The notes under the pieces are model-generated. The model saw only the letters and a list, made by a program, of their open reading frames with translations. It was not told where the DNA came from and did not search any database. Positions 26,301 through 36,672 of a stretch of 64,000 bases of DNA are shown piece by piece. Within the stretch, counting starts at the first letter, position 1. Each line of letters starts with the position of its first letter. This DNA comes from Zygophlyctis sp. KS116. Taxonomy: Eukaryota; Chytridiomycota. The DNA lies in contig BAAFSQ010000001.1 of the NCBI GenBank assembly GCA_054661495.1, positions 1 through 64,000 of the forward strand. The letters run 5' to 3'. The position numbers and the translations under genes were made by a program.

Positions 26301-27553
26301 GCAGGACATTTTCCAGACATTTAGCTCATATAGTTAAAGAAAAATCACCCGCCATTTGTGAATGTATGGAAAATCAAGAGCATCCTTTATTCTGGGAAGC
26401 ATTTGATGATGTTTGTGGACCTCTTCCAATTCTAATGTGTCCCAATGAACCTAGAGGAAATATTGCACCAGTTGTGGATCAAAAAGAGATTGATTATAAG
26501 ATTTTTGAATATCCTACAGTTTATGAAGAAGAAGGACAGAACTTTAGAATGGTCAAAGTCTCTATATTTAGAATTGTGAATTTTCGCTTAAGACCAGTGG
26601 AAACTCTACCTGTTCTTCTAAAAACCTCTGAAAGTTATCTTGTATTATATTTATATCAAAAACCTCTAAGCGGTCTTACTAGAGCCATAAACTTCTTTTG
26701 GCAAGGATCGCAAAGTCCTGTTATTGACAAAGGGACAGCGGCAATGTTGACTATAGAACTATCAGAAGGATTTGATGGGGAATGCTCGCAAATACGACAG
26801 GTACAAGGAAAAGAATCTATTCAATTCTGCCGAATATTAGGCGGAGTAAATATTGTAGATTCAGAACTTTCCTTTCCAGTAGCATTTGATATTAGAGCAA
26901 AAGGACCTAATTTGCCGTGTAAATCATATCAAATTGCAGATTTTGAACAAATTCCATGGCACATCAATCACGTTATGCTCTTTTTATCAGCTCATGAAGC
27001 CTATGTTTGGGGAGGACAGTTTGCGTTAGAGTCTGAAATATTTTATGCAAAAGAACTTGCGACTAGATTTGGGATTTATGCAGTACAAGTTAACCAAGAT
27101 TTTCAAGATATGAATCTTGCAAAACTTGGAATCATTCACTTCAATGATCCAATGCATCATAGTTTAAGTAAATGCACGACTAGAAGATTCAATGAGAGGT
27201 TCTTTCAGACAGTATCGATCACAGGATCTGTTGAAATTCAACCTTTAAAAGACATGACTCAATCAGATTTAGAAGAATCTAAAGGGGAAATATTTATTCT
27301 TGATAATTTAGAAACAATATATGTATGGGTCTCTGAATCATGTAAACCATGCCAAATAAGTCTGGTAATTACTGATTTACGTAAAATGTGCACAAATAAC
27401 AGATTGCATGATAAAACCAAACTTTTTATCACATTTAAAGGCCATGAACCTTTTGAATTCAGATCATCCATTCACGGATGGAAGAATACTGGAATCAATA
27501 CGGATAAGGTGATTTCAGCAGAGGAATATCTCCAATTGTCAAGGTCAACATAA
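23391..27553 (+). CDS. Villidin-like protein (coronin WD repeats - PH region - gelsolin repeats)
   Basis: Three exons give about 1365 residues; the first intron (about 37 nt after 23462) is less certain than the second (28 nt). The N-terminus LKFKNVYPQ is the coronin opening. WD repeats follow (DSSIRIWDVFP, DGTLKLWSLNSF, SNRTVFLWDTRRLDKP, the coronin DxRR landmark). The middle has PH-like folds (FGNWPIRYAILEKDAIISIY, TEKQRDNWIVSIVYW). The C-terminal part has gelsolin/villin repeats (DSKLFQIDSKAKYVSSKLIL, MIFLWNGSVSNHSDKALGR). This order is that of Dictyostelium villidin, an actin- and membrane-associated coronin relative. The protein ends without a villin headpiece, and no headpiece exon is seen downstream. 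Confidence 0.85.
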
Positions 27554-27706
27554 TTACAAGAGTAATCAAACGTGCAAAGACTGCAAACTTAATTCAAAGA
27601 TGAAAAGTGTGTTTTTATAATTCAAGAAACTTACTCCAACATAGCTGCGAGTAACGTCGCAAAAGACTATGATTTCATTTCTAGATTTTCTTGTGGGATA
27701 TTAATA
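27554..27706. other. Short convergent intergenic region
   Basis: About 150 bp between convergent stop codons. No gene or repeat is visible; it should hold both polyadenylation sites. Confidence 0.5.
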
Positions 27707-28117
27707 TTATTTCATTTTTTTAAATCCTTGTGAATCATCCAGCTTTGAATTTTTAGTAGAATCTAAATTCATTAGTAACGATCCCATAATTATAAAAACA
27801 GCTCCAATCCACCATTGTACAGATAAAGACTCTTTAAACAATATCAGTCCTAAAATCCCCTTTAATTACTTTTAATTAGAGAATACAGTGGTTGCTAAAT
27901 TAGCAGAAGTATTGACTGTTGTAACTAGAATTGACGCTGGTGAGTCTGCTAAAGCTTTAGTGAATAACCACCACATTCCTCCATTCGATGCCATTACGGC
28001 ACCAGTCCATAAAATCCTAGAATAGGTATCATGGGCTCCTGAAGCCAATTTAGCACATACTGAAGCCAATGAAGCTAAAATACCAGAGAGCAGTGCTAAT
28101 CGTAAATGACTAGACAT
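27707..28117 (-). CDS. TMEM42-like small multi-pass membrane protein (EamA/DMT-related)
   Basis: Two exons joined by a 27-nt intron (acceptor AAAG) give 127 residues with four hydrophobic segments. The first exon reads LLSGILASLASVCAKLASG; the second supplies GILGLILFKESLSVQWWIGA, the half-EamA pattern of TMEM42, which resembles one half of a drug/metabolite transporter. The function of the family is not established. The start was placed at MSSHLRLALL; an upstream in-frame ATG at 28174 would add 19 residues but would overlap the divergent gene start. The spacing to that start is only 39 bp. Confidence 0.72.
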
Positions 28118-28156
28118 GAATACGTGATCAGTAAACAAATAAAATATCTTTTGAGA

Positions 28157-28555
28157 ATGGCAATTCTGATTCATAAGGAAAAGATATTCATATTATTGAC
28201 ATTATTCCTCATCATGTCATTATCTCATCCATACTTTCAATCCTTGGAAAATCCAACTGTAGATGTCAAAGTTGTTAAAAGAGATCTTTCACCGCCAACT
28301 ATCACCCATATTCCAATTACTGCGATTCCTGTCATTACTGCAATTCCTGTAATTACTGCAACCAATGTTCTTATTACCAGTATGACAATATCAGCCTTGC
28401 CGACAGGAATTACCCCGGACACTTCTACTGCTAGTACCATCAGTACGCCCAAACAAGTATCAAAAAGCTCTTCAATGCATGATCTCTCTATGATGCCATT
28501 ATTAACATTTTTAGGATTTACTATTCTATTGCATCAGTTTCTACAAGATGTTTAA
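28157..28555 (+). CDS. Small secreted, Ile/Thr/Pro-rich protein, possibly GPI-anchored
   Basis: A single exon of 132 residues. The N-terminus MAILIHKEKIFILLTLFLIM is a signal peptide or anchor. The middle is low-complexity with a short tandem repeat (ITAIPVITAIPVITA) and many Ser/Thr sites for O-glycosylation. The C-terminus (MMPLLTFLGFTILLHQFLQD) is hydrophobic, as in a GPI-anchor signal or a second TM. I do not recognise the family. Its stop codon lies inside the start of the next gene (8-bp overlap with the DHODH ATG at 28548), so it may be co-transcribed or the true DHODH start may be the ATG at 28566. Confidence 0.5.
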   Translation: MAILIHKEKIFILLTLFLIMSLSHPYFQSLENPTVDVKVVKRDLSPPTITHIPITAIPVITAIPVITATNVLITSMTISALPTGITPDTSTASTISTPKQVSKSSSMHDLSMMPLLTFLGFTILLHQFLQDV

Positions 28556-29828
28556 TAAATTTCTGATGTCTCGAAAATGGGTTATTGCAATGAGTGGATC
28601 TGCGGCAGCTTACTATTATCTGAAAGACTCTAAATCATCATTTTATTCTCAAGTTGCAATGCCGCTATTGCATATATTTACAACAGCCGAAGAGGCACAT
28701 AATCTTGCAATAAGACTCTTGAAAACTGGATTAACTCCAACAAACAATTCTGAATTTCCAGCTCTTAAAACTCAATTGTGGGGAATGAACTTGGATAATC
28801 CAATAGGACTAGCTGCTGGATTTGATAAGAATGCTGAAGCTATCGATGGGAATTTCGGATTTGGATTTGGAATGGTTGAAGTTGGATCGATATGTCCACT
28901 TGCACAGTCTGGGAATCCATTGCCTCGGTTTTTTAGATTGCCAGAGTACTACTAGTTATATAATAATTTTAGGGATAAAGCTGTAATTAATAGATATGGA
29001 TTTAATTCTCTCGGACATTCTTGGGTTGAAAATGCTTTAATGAAAAGATTACAAGATTATCATGGGAAATCCAAGATTTTTAGTCAAAAGATTAATGTAT
29101 TTGGACTACCAAATTATTTACCAAGATCTTTAAAAATGGAAAGATTACTAGGAATTAACTTGGGAAAGAATAAAGTCTCTGATCCAAATTCACATCAGGA
29201 TTATGTAGATGGTGTAGAGAAATTAGGTCCTTTTGCGGATTATTTAGTAGTAAATATTAGTTCTCCAAATACTCCTGGATTAAGATCTTTACAAAGAAAA
29301 CAAGTTTTACAAGATTTAATTGATCAAGTAAAGACTGCAAGGGATAAGTTGTATCATGTTCCTCCATTATTAGTAAAAATTGCTCCTGATTTGTCTGATC
29401 AAGAAATTGGAGATATCGCGTCTGTGATTATAAATACTGGAATTGATGGAGTTATAATCTCAAATACTACAATTTCAAGACCATCAGACTTAAAAAGTGG
29501 TATTATTTACAATCTTAAATTAATAGATTCAAGTTTAGTAAATGAAACTGGTGGATTGTCTGGTGCTCCTCTTTTCCCATTATCTTTATCAGTTGTTAAA
29601 AAGTTTTACAAGTTGACTAATGGAAAGGTACCTATTATAGGTTGTGGAGGTATATCTTGTGGAGATGATGCAATACAATTTGCAAAAGCAGGAGCTAGTG
29701 CAATTCAGATTTATACTAGTTTTGGGTATCAAGGACCTGGAGTCGTTTATAAGATTAAAAAAGAAGCAGCAGATATTTTATTAAAATTAGGGAAAACATG
29801 GCCAGAGATTGTTGGGTCGGATCATTGA
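28548..29828 (+). CDS. Dihydroorotate dehydrogenase, class 2 (mitochondrial, quinone-linked)
   Basis: Two exons with a 27-nt intron give 417 residues. The N-terminus has a basic segment and one membrane helix (WVIAMSGSAAAYYYL), as in inner-membrane class 2 enzymes. Family motifs are IGLAAGFDKNAEA, INRYGFNS, NISSPNTPGLR (the class 2 catalytic serine region), LVKIAPDLSDQEI, TGGLSGAPLFPLS and GCGGISCGDDA (FMN phosphate binding). It oxidises dihydroorotate to orotate in pyrimidine synthesis and passes electrons to ubiquinone. This implies a quinone-using respiratory chain and some capacity for de novo pyrimidine synthesis, in contrast to Microsporidia. Confidence 0.95.
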
Positions 29829-29878
29829 ACAAACAGTAGCACAGTCCTGAATTTAGGTCTGCACTCAAGGTTAATACA

Positions 29879-30448
29879 ATGTCAAGATTTTTGATTCCAG
29901 CCATTCTTTCACTCTATATAGTCAATAGAAAAGTTGTATCAGTTGGAATAACGCAAGGGTATTCCATGAGCCCAACATTCAATCCTAAAGGTGATCAGTC
30001 AAATAGAAACGATTGGGTTCTATTATCTAAATTCACTTCTGCATTCAATCGGGGAGATGTAGTCTTCTTTAAAAATCCACATAATCATCGACAAACATTG
30101 GTCAAGCGAATTGTTGCGGTTCCAGGCGATTTGGTGCGAAGGAAACCACCAGGGATCGCAGATCTTTTATTTATACCAGACATACTTTATAATTTCTCAA
30201 AAGGGATAATGCATCAGAACTTTGAAGGAGATACCTGGATTGTTGTTCCCGAGGGACATGTATGGGTTGAATCGGATTCAGAAGATGATCGAGTTGTGGA
30301 TTCTAGGCATTATGGTCCTGTGCCAATTGGATTAATTGTAGGAAAGGTTGAAATGATCTTATTTCCAATGGACAGATTTGGAAAATCTCTACAAGCTTCA
30401 AAGTCTAGAATTGTTGATGAAGGTCGTCTAATTACGAGACAAATCTAG
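29879..30448 (+). CDS. IMP2: Mitochondrial inner membrane protease subunit 2 (Imp2, S26 signal peptidase)
   Basis: A single exon of 189 residues. An N-terminal membrane segment precedes GYSMSPTFNP, which holds the catalytic Ser, and LVKRIVAVPGD holds the catalytic Lys of the Ser-Lys dyad. HVWVESDSEDDRVVDSRHYG is the conserved box with D-S-R. The length and the loop before the membrane fit Imp2 better than Imp1. It removes sorting signals from intermembrane-space proteins. The stop lies 17 bp from the stop of the convergent eRF1 gene. Confidence 0.92.
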   Translation: MSRFLIPAILSLYIVNRKVVSVGITQGYSMSPTFNPKGDQSNRNDWVLLSKFTSAFNRGDVVFFKNPHNHRQTLVKRIVAVPGDLVRRKPPGIADLLFIPDILYNFSKGIMHQNFEGDTWIVVPEGHVWVESDSEDDRVVDSRHYGPVPIGLIVGKVEMILFPMDRFGKSLQASKSRIVDEGRLITRQI

Positions 30449-30465
30449 TGCCAAAATGACAGCTT

Positions 30466-31804
30466 CTAATCACTATAATATTCATCAGAGTCATAATTCA
30501 AGATATCGAATTCCACCTTGTATCTCAAGAGTCCTCCAATACCACCAAAACCCCTCACAAATTGTGATCCTTCTTGTGATTTGTTTGTGACGAATTCTAA
30601 AGTAGTACCAAAGGATTTATAGTTTTCTGCAATCTAAAGTTTAAATTGGTTTTAATAAATACCCATTCCACAATAGTCATCTTATCAACAACTTCCAATT
30701 CTACTTTTGTTTCTGAATCTTCAAAAAGTTCTCTATTTGTTTCTTGATCCTTATTTAAAAATAAAACAGTTTCGGATCCTGTTTGAGGATTCTTGAGTAA
30801 ATATCGCATAGTTTCAAGATTTTCCCAAATAATCAAAGTTTCAACAGCTCCTAATTCTAATGCCTTGAAAGTATCATCAACACCAAAGCAATATTTTCCT
30901 GAATCAATTGAAATTTCATCAAAGTATTTTTGCAGTAATTTCTTTTCTTGGATAAACTTGACATTTGCGAGAAAATCTGCAGAAAGTTCAATCGCCTGAT
31001 TAAAACCATTTTCACCTCCATAAGACACATCCACCACCTTTACTACTTTAGCAGCCAATCTTTGATCAAAATTATCAGACTGTCCCAAGTCATTCTTAAA
31101 ATCAGCTGAACCAGCTAAAATGATTCCTGAAACATTAACCTTATCATTTGTTATATAATGTTGCACTGCCAATTCACAAATTTTAGAGACATAATTGTGT
31201 CTTTTTTCCTCTCTTAAACGTGCAAAACGTAGAGCAGACTGACCACCACGACCATGCTTCTTTGGCAAATCAACACTTAGACGCTGTAAAATTTCTCTAG
31301 TATTTCCAGCAAGAGTACCGAATAAAGTTCCATTACCATCCATTACAATAAATCCAAATTTAGAATCACATTCCAAGAGTTCTGATAGTGCCTCTGTATG
31401 AAACTTGTTATCACACAAATAAAGAGATGTGTTAATAGGCTTGAATGGTTCAAAATCAATATTGACTTTTTTCTCCTTTCCTTCATCAGTTATAATGGTG
31501 CCACAATACACAACCAAGCCATTCGTTGGCACTTTTGGATATAATTTAAGCCGCTGCTGTGTTGAAGTGATTGCCGATAGGACCGATAAACGATTGACTC
31601 TAGACTTGATATTAGATGCAGTTCCATATTCATCAGCCAACATTTTAGAGATCCTTGAAATCTGATCTTTAGGCTAATATTAGGTATTATGAGTACCGGA
31701 ATAATCAGGGATATCATTGAAGTTCCGTTGCCTCTAGCTGCTTCAAGAGACTTTATCAATCTCTTGACTTTCCACATCTCAATATTGGATTCTGTGTCGT
31801 CCAT
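30466..31804 (-). CDS. SUP45: Eukaryotic peptide chain release factor eRF1
   Basis: Three exons joined by introns of 23 and 29 nt give 428 residues. The decoding domain has TASNIKS and the YxCxxxF motif YLCDNKF, and the M domain has [14 protein letters not shown] with the catalytic GGQ. The C-domain ends with the acidic tail YDSDEYYSD, which contacts eRF3. Both decoding motifs are canonical, consistent with recognition of all three stop codons, and TAA, TAG and TGA all occur as gene ends in this window. The 23-nt intron after residue 36 is among the shortest here. Confidence 0.97.
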
Positions 31805-31872
31805 TTCAAATCAAAAAAAATTTCCGGAAAAATTTAACTTTTTTGTTTTACAACAGAATTTTAATTTGATAG

Positions 31873-34232
31873 TTAAACTTGAATCTGCTCAATAGAATGT
31901 TTTTGAACAATCAAGACTGAGCAGTTGGAGACTTGATCAATCCATGCTTTTAAGAATCCCTTGTAACTCTTCATTCCGAGTATAATTAGATCTGTTCTAG
32001 AGAGTTTTTCACCTTGAATTGCAATTAGAGAATTTGGAGTTTTAGTAGTGTGATAAGAAATGATAACATTCGAGAGACCCTTAATGAGATCTAGCTTTTG
32101 ATTTTTTTCCTGATTCTCGTCAGAGAGAATATATGATATTTCAATTTGCACATTTGAGCTTTGAACCATGTATGAGATTAAAGAGAATACTTCTTCATCA
32201 TCTTCATTATCAAAGCAAGGGAAGTAGACCTTGTGAATCATTAAAGAATCTTCTTTATGGAAAATATCTTGAGATTCATTTGATTTTGAAATTCCAAATC
32301 CTCTGTCTAAAAAGAGTCCTAAAGTGCATGGGGTACTATTAAATTCATGAGACCATAAATGAACATCAATTGTTGAATTAGTTGATTTGGATATTGTAAA
32401 TGGTAGTAAGATTAGATTGGAATGTTCTTCAATTGAGGCTTTGATAACTGTTGAAGAAAAATCTTGTTTACAAGAAATGGCAGATAAGCAATTCATTTCT
32501 ATACCATTTAGTTGACCAAATGTTTGAATGACAGACATTATGGGATCAGATGGTGTATTTTCATCTTTTCCTAGAGTTGCCATCATCATTGAAGATTCAC
32601 GATCATTGATTTCATTAAATCGTAGAGTACTAACTTTTATCTTCATAGTGCTTGTTCTGAATAACTGGACCAAAGACATTATCGACGGAACTGTTTGTAG
32701 TTTAGGAAGAGATAACAGAATTGATAGTTCATTGGTCAATACAGGCTCATTCAAAATAGTCGCAGTTGAGCCGTGACCGTGTTCCAAAGAGGATACTTTT
32801 TCCATTTGTAAAGACTTTACAGATGCATTAGCATTTTCAGTAGTCGATTCAGGTGGAAGAATGTAAGCGACCAGAGGAATTGTGAAAGCGCTTGAAAGCA
32901 ACATCACTATAACCAACATGGTAAACACAGCTCGAGGAATGATGCCAGCACGAAATCCGATATTCAAAACTAAAAGACCCACATATCCCTTTTGGTTTAA
33001 TAATATACCCATTGCAGCCGAAGATCTCCATGAATGTTCAAAATACATTCCCATTAATGCAGTAAACAGTATTTTTGACAATGAAGAAACAACTAATATC
33101 AAAATCATTAATCCCCAGTCTAATCCACTAAACTCCCCACTAATATTAAATTTTAGAAAACTTACTTTATAAATGCAATGCTGGCCAAGACACCAACCAG
33201 TCCATAATAAATTGGAACAAATAAAATCATGAGAATATCTTCCATTTTCTCTGCAATCTTTATAGAAAATCGATGATTATGAGGAGTCCTTAAACCTACT
33301 AAAAGCGCACCAAATATTGCATGTGCTCCCATCGCTTGAGTAAACCAAGAAAAGAAAAAGACCATGCAAAAAGTTAGAAGAACAGATAATTGAGATAAAG
33401 ATTCAGAAGTAGTAGCCATTCGAGCTATTCTTGTCATAACTATATCTAATATCCACCAAAATAGTATAAATACTGCTAATACAGCATTAAAGATTGCTAA
33501 AGCCTTGTAAGGATCCTGTGAGTTTTCTGCATAAGGAATCAAATACATGAGTACCACCCAAGTCATGATTGCATTGACATTTGAGACATCCCCACTTAAA
33601 GCAGCAATCGGATTTTTGTATAATCTACTATTGGCCAAAATTCTGTTTACAACTGGAAGCCCAGTCCATGCCATACAAACAGCAGTATAGAATATAAAGG
33701 GACCCTGAGCAACAGGAACATAATTGCTTGATAAGGAAGGCAGCAAAGAGTATAAGTACCAGCTGACACCAACAGAGGCAGCTAAAGGTAGTAAGAATAT
33801 ATTACTGGCAGTCAGAAAGACTATTTTCCTTGACTTTAAAAATGAGCTTGGATCTGCTTCCAATCCAATCATAAAGCAAAAGAGCACAATACCAAATTGA
33901 GAAACTGCACCAAGCAGATTTGTTGATGCTAATGACCAAATATTATTTTTATAACTCTCAGCATACAATCCAGAACCCAAGATCATACCGGCTAATACCT
34001 CTGAAACTACTCTATGAGATTTGAATAGTCTATTAAGCACAAAATGCAAAGATCTAGACAAAATAATGATCAGCGCTGCCTGTACTAGAAGAATAGAAAT
34101 TGGCTCATGTAATGGAGTCCCACCATCAAATATCGATGGTGGAGTACCATGAGATCCACTAGAGCCGGTGTGAGCAGTTGCATTGCCTTGAGAGACCTCT
34201 GCAAGCCTCACAGTTGTATTTAAGCTATCCAT
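31873..34232 (-). CDS. K+(Na+)/H+ antiporter, CPA2 family (Kha1/CHX-like)
   Basis: Two exons with a 26-nt intron give 777 residues. About 12 membrane segments are present, with HRVVSEVLAGMILGSGL, FGIVLFCFMIGLEADP and MGAHAIFGALLVGLR, typical of the Kha1/CHX branch. The long hydrophilic C-terminal half (ISCKQDFSSTVIKASIEEHS, LIILGMKSYKGF) looks like the regulatory nucleotide-binding/UspA-like domain of plant CHX and fungal Kha1. It would exchange K+ or Na+ for protons on Golgi or other endomembranes. The gene ends 69 bp upstream of the eRF1 start on the same strand. Confidence 0.9.
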
Positions 34233-34368
34233 TGTCTTGAAATTTAATGTGATAGGTTTCTATTAATAGTTTTGCTTATCAGCCATCTAAAAATAGCGTT
34301 AATATCTCAATACTACAATTATTCCATCTTATTTTTATTCCTGGAGTCATAAATTCTTAGGTTCTTTT

Positions 34369-35371
34369 CTAAAATAACTCCACTCCCCAAAAGACTGCAG
34401 GATCTACAGATCTCTTATCCTTGTTCAGAGCACTGACACGCAATAAATCCTCTTTTGACAAATCAATCTTAGTAGCTTCAAAGTTTTCCTTTAATCTTTG
34501 AGGATTTGAAGACTTTGGAATAACTGCATATCCTCTTTTCATACCCCAAGCAAGAATAATTTGACTTGGAGTAGCATGATACTTTGAAGCCAATTCTACA
34601 ATTACAGAATCTTTCAAAAGTTCTTGTAACTGACCTGTTCCACCCAAAGGACAATAAGCAGTCACAGTTATTGAATTTTGTCTACAGTATTCTACTAGTG
34701 GTTCTTGAGAAAGATACGGATGAATTTCAACCTAAAAGTAAACTATAAACATTATATACTTGTAAATAAGATGGTTTAATCCTAGCTTTAGACATCAAAT
34801 CCTGCATTTGCGAAATATTGAAATTTGATACACCGATTGCCTTTACCAAACCAGCATCTACCAATTTCTCCATTTCTTTCCAAGTATCAAGAATAGAAAC
34901 ACCTTGTTCAACAATTGGTTTTTTAGTTTTTGGATCTATAACAGAACTTCCATCTTCATTTCCTTCAAACGCAAGTGGCCAATGCATCAAGTATAAATCC
35001 AAATACTCTAGTCCAAGATCTTCCAGTGTCTTACGAAAAGCAGGAGCTACTTTAGACGGATGATGAAAAGTATTCCAAAGTTTCGAAGTCACAAAATAAG
35101 ATTCTCTTGGGACTGTAATTTGTTTAAACGCTTTCCCAATTTCATCTTCATTCTCATACACATACGCACAATCAAAGTGTCTGTAACCAATTTCAAAAGC
35201 TTTAAGAACAGAATCCTTGACTACATTTGGTTCTGCTTTCCCTATTTTTAGAAATTAACTCAAGTACTTACACGTCCCAAGACCCATCAATGGCATTTTA
35301 AGCGTCATCTTGCACTTTGTTGAATAACTTGGCGACGCGTTTTTGACTGGATCATTGGTGAAATCGGACAT
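34369..35371 (-). CDS. Aldo-keto reductase (AKR superfamily)
   Basis: Three exons joined by introns of 30 and 28 nt give 314 residues. The tetrad is recognisable: Tyr in [15 protein letters not shown] with the preceding Asp, Lys in FVTSKLWNT, His in [10 protein letters not shown]. The signature [10 protein letters not shown] and the NADP(H)-binding part [14 protein letters not shown] are present. It would reduce aldehydes or ketones with NADPH; the substrate is not predictable. The start could instead be 6 bp upstream (ATG at 35377). Confidence 0.92.
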
Positions 35372-35531
35372 TCTCATTCTCCATATTCAATCCATCCGTG
35401 CGTTCAATTTAACTTACATTCTAGCAACTATTAATAGAAATCTAAAATTAGACTCTTTGCTTTTTAAATAAAACTTAGTAAGTACAACCAACTCAATTCT
35501 AGGTTTTTCAAGGGCAGTGGCCACGGATCAA

Positions 35532-35744
35532 ATGAATAAATCAAACAATTCTAATTCTTCAGACAGATCTAGGAATTCTTCTGCAAAATCATCAGAAAGA
35601 TCATCTTCTCCTCCTGCAAAAATAATCTCTGGGTGGGAACATGCTGTATATGCCCATCGCAACACTGATAGATATGCTTATATTGGAAAAGAAGATGGTG
35701 AACCCCAATGGGTTGATTGGGGAAAGAAAAGTGATAGAAAGTAA
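35532..35744 (+). CDS. Small unknown protein with Ser-rich N-terminus
   Basis: Seventy residues: a Ser/Asn-rich basic N-terminus (SDRSRNSSAKSSERSSSPPA), then a compact part ISGWEHAVYAHRNTDRYAYI and GEPQWVDWGKKSDRK. The second half looks conserved (aromatic and acidic), but I do not recognise it. A likely 25-nt intron (GTAAGTACAACC...CTAG, about 35478-35502) lies in the leader, which supports a real transcript. An upstream coding exon is possible but no ATG was seen. Confidence 0.45.
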   Translation: MNKSNNSNSSDRSRNSSAKSSERSSSPPAKIISGWEHAVYAHRNTDRYAYIGKEDGEPQWVDWGKKSDRK

Positions 35745-35853
35745 ATATGTTGCAATTGTGATGTAGTAAATTGAGAATATAGTAATTTCTTGATTTGGAA
35801 ATATTTAAGAGAGAAAATGATACATATGCTAATTGAAATATGAGTTTGAAAGA

Positions 35854-36579
35854 CTAGGAACAATTGACTGGTGAGATTTCTAATGAAATTGCATTCCTAA
35901 AATTAGTATTTGAAAATGAAATTTCTGCATCACCACCAATAGCTACAAAGTAATTTGAGGGACATGATAGTGATAATGATAATAGAATTCCATCATGTCC
36001 TTTTCTAATCATTTTAATCAAGAATTTTTCTAATGATTTAGGAAGTCCTTCCCAAAGACATTCACCATCATCAAATCTAATAAACCAAGATCCAAATGCT
36101 CCTAATGAAATTGAATCTATAATAGGATCAGTACAAGTTCTCTTGTTTAATAGAGATTCTAGTCCTGAAGGTAATCTATCATGAGAAAATGTCCCATCTT
36201 TTCTTAAAACGATCCAAGCGCTTGCAGGGCCTAATATAATTGATTTAATATCTGAATCTGCATCTGATAATGCATCTTGGAGTTTACCAACAATTGTCAG
36301 TGATGTTGCTAGTAAACCATTTTCATACACAATAACCCAAGTTCCAAGCTCTGATATAGAAATACTAGAAATCTTTACTGATTTTGTAGATCGGGATGAT
36401 AGTTTTGCATCAAGAGATTCTGGTAGTGTTTCCCTAATGAATCAGCAAGTCAAAGGTTATACTTACCATGCACAAGATCCGTCATTGTATCCAACATACC
36501 ATCCTCCCTTTGGTCCGAAATTAACTGCAATGATTTCTTTAGAGTCTTTTGGCTTTTTCAAGTGATCAAGAATTGTCAT
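35854..36579 (-). CDS. Unknown protein with five ~45-residue W/G repeats (propeller-like)
   Basis: Two exons joined by a 33-nt intron give 230 residues. Five degenerate units share a pattern G-x-W-(2)-Y-x-(D/E)-G-x(3)-W-x(2)-LP-x(2)-L-x(3)-L: GGWYVGYNDGSCAWETLPES, GTWVIVYENGLL, SAWIVLRKDGTF followed by HDRLPSGLESLL, GSWFIRFDDGECLWEGLPKS, and a last divergent unit. The alternation suggests a small beta-propeller or beta-repeat fold. No enzyme motif is visible. It lies just downstream of the RBR ligase on the same strand (93 bp), which could suggest a link in ubiquitin signalling, but this is speculation. Confidence 0.55.
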
Positions 36580-36672
36580 TAAAATTTTATGCTGGTACAA
36601 TCCGCCTGAAACATATTTATTTGATCATGCTGCAATAAATTCAATGTCAAGTTTACAGTCAAGTTTTAATGT

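Noticed and set aside
28300-28375. Short tandem repeats resembling a minisatellite or CRISPR-like array.
   Set aside because: They encode an in-frame Ile/Thr/Pro repeat of the secreted protein; no spacer pattern, and CRISPR is not expected in a eukaryote.
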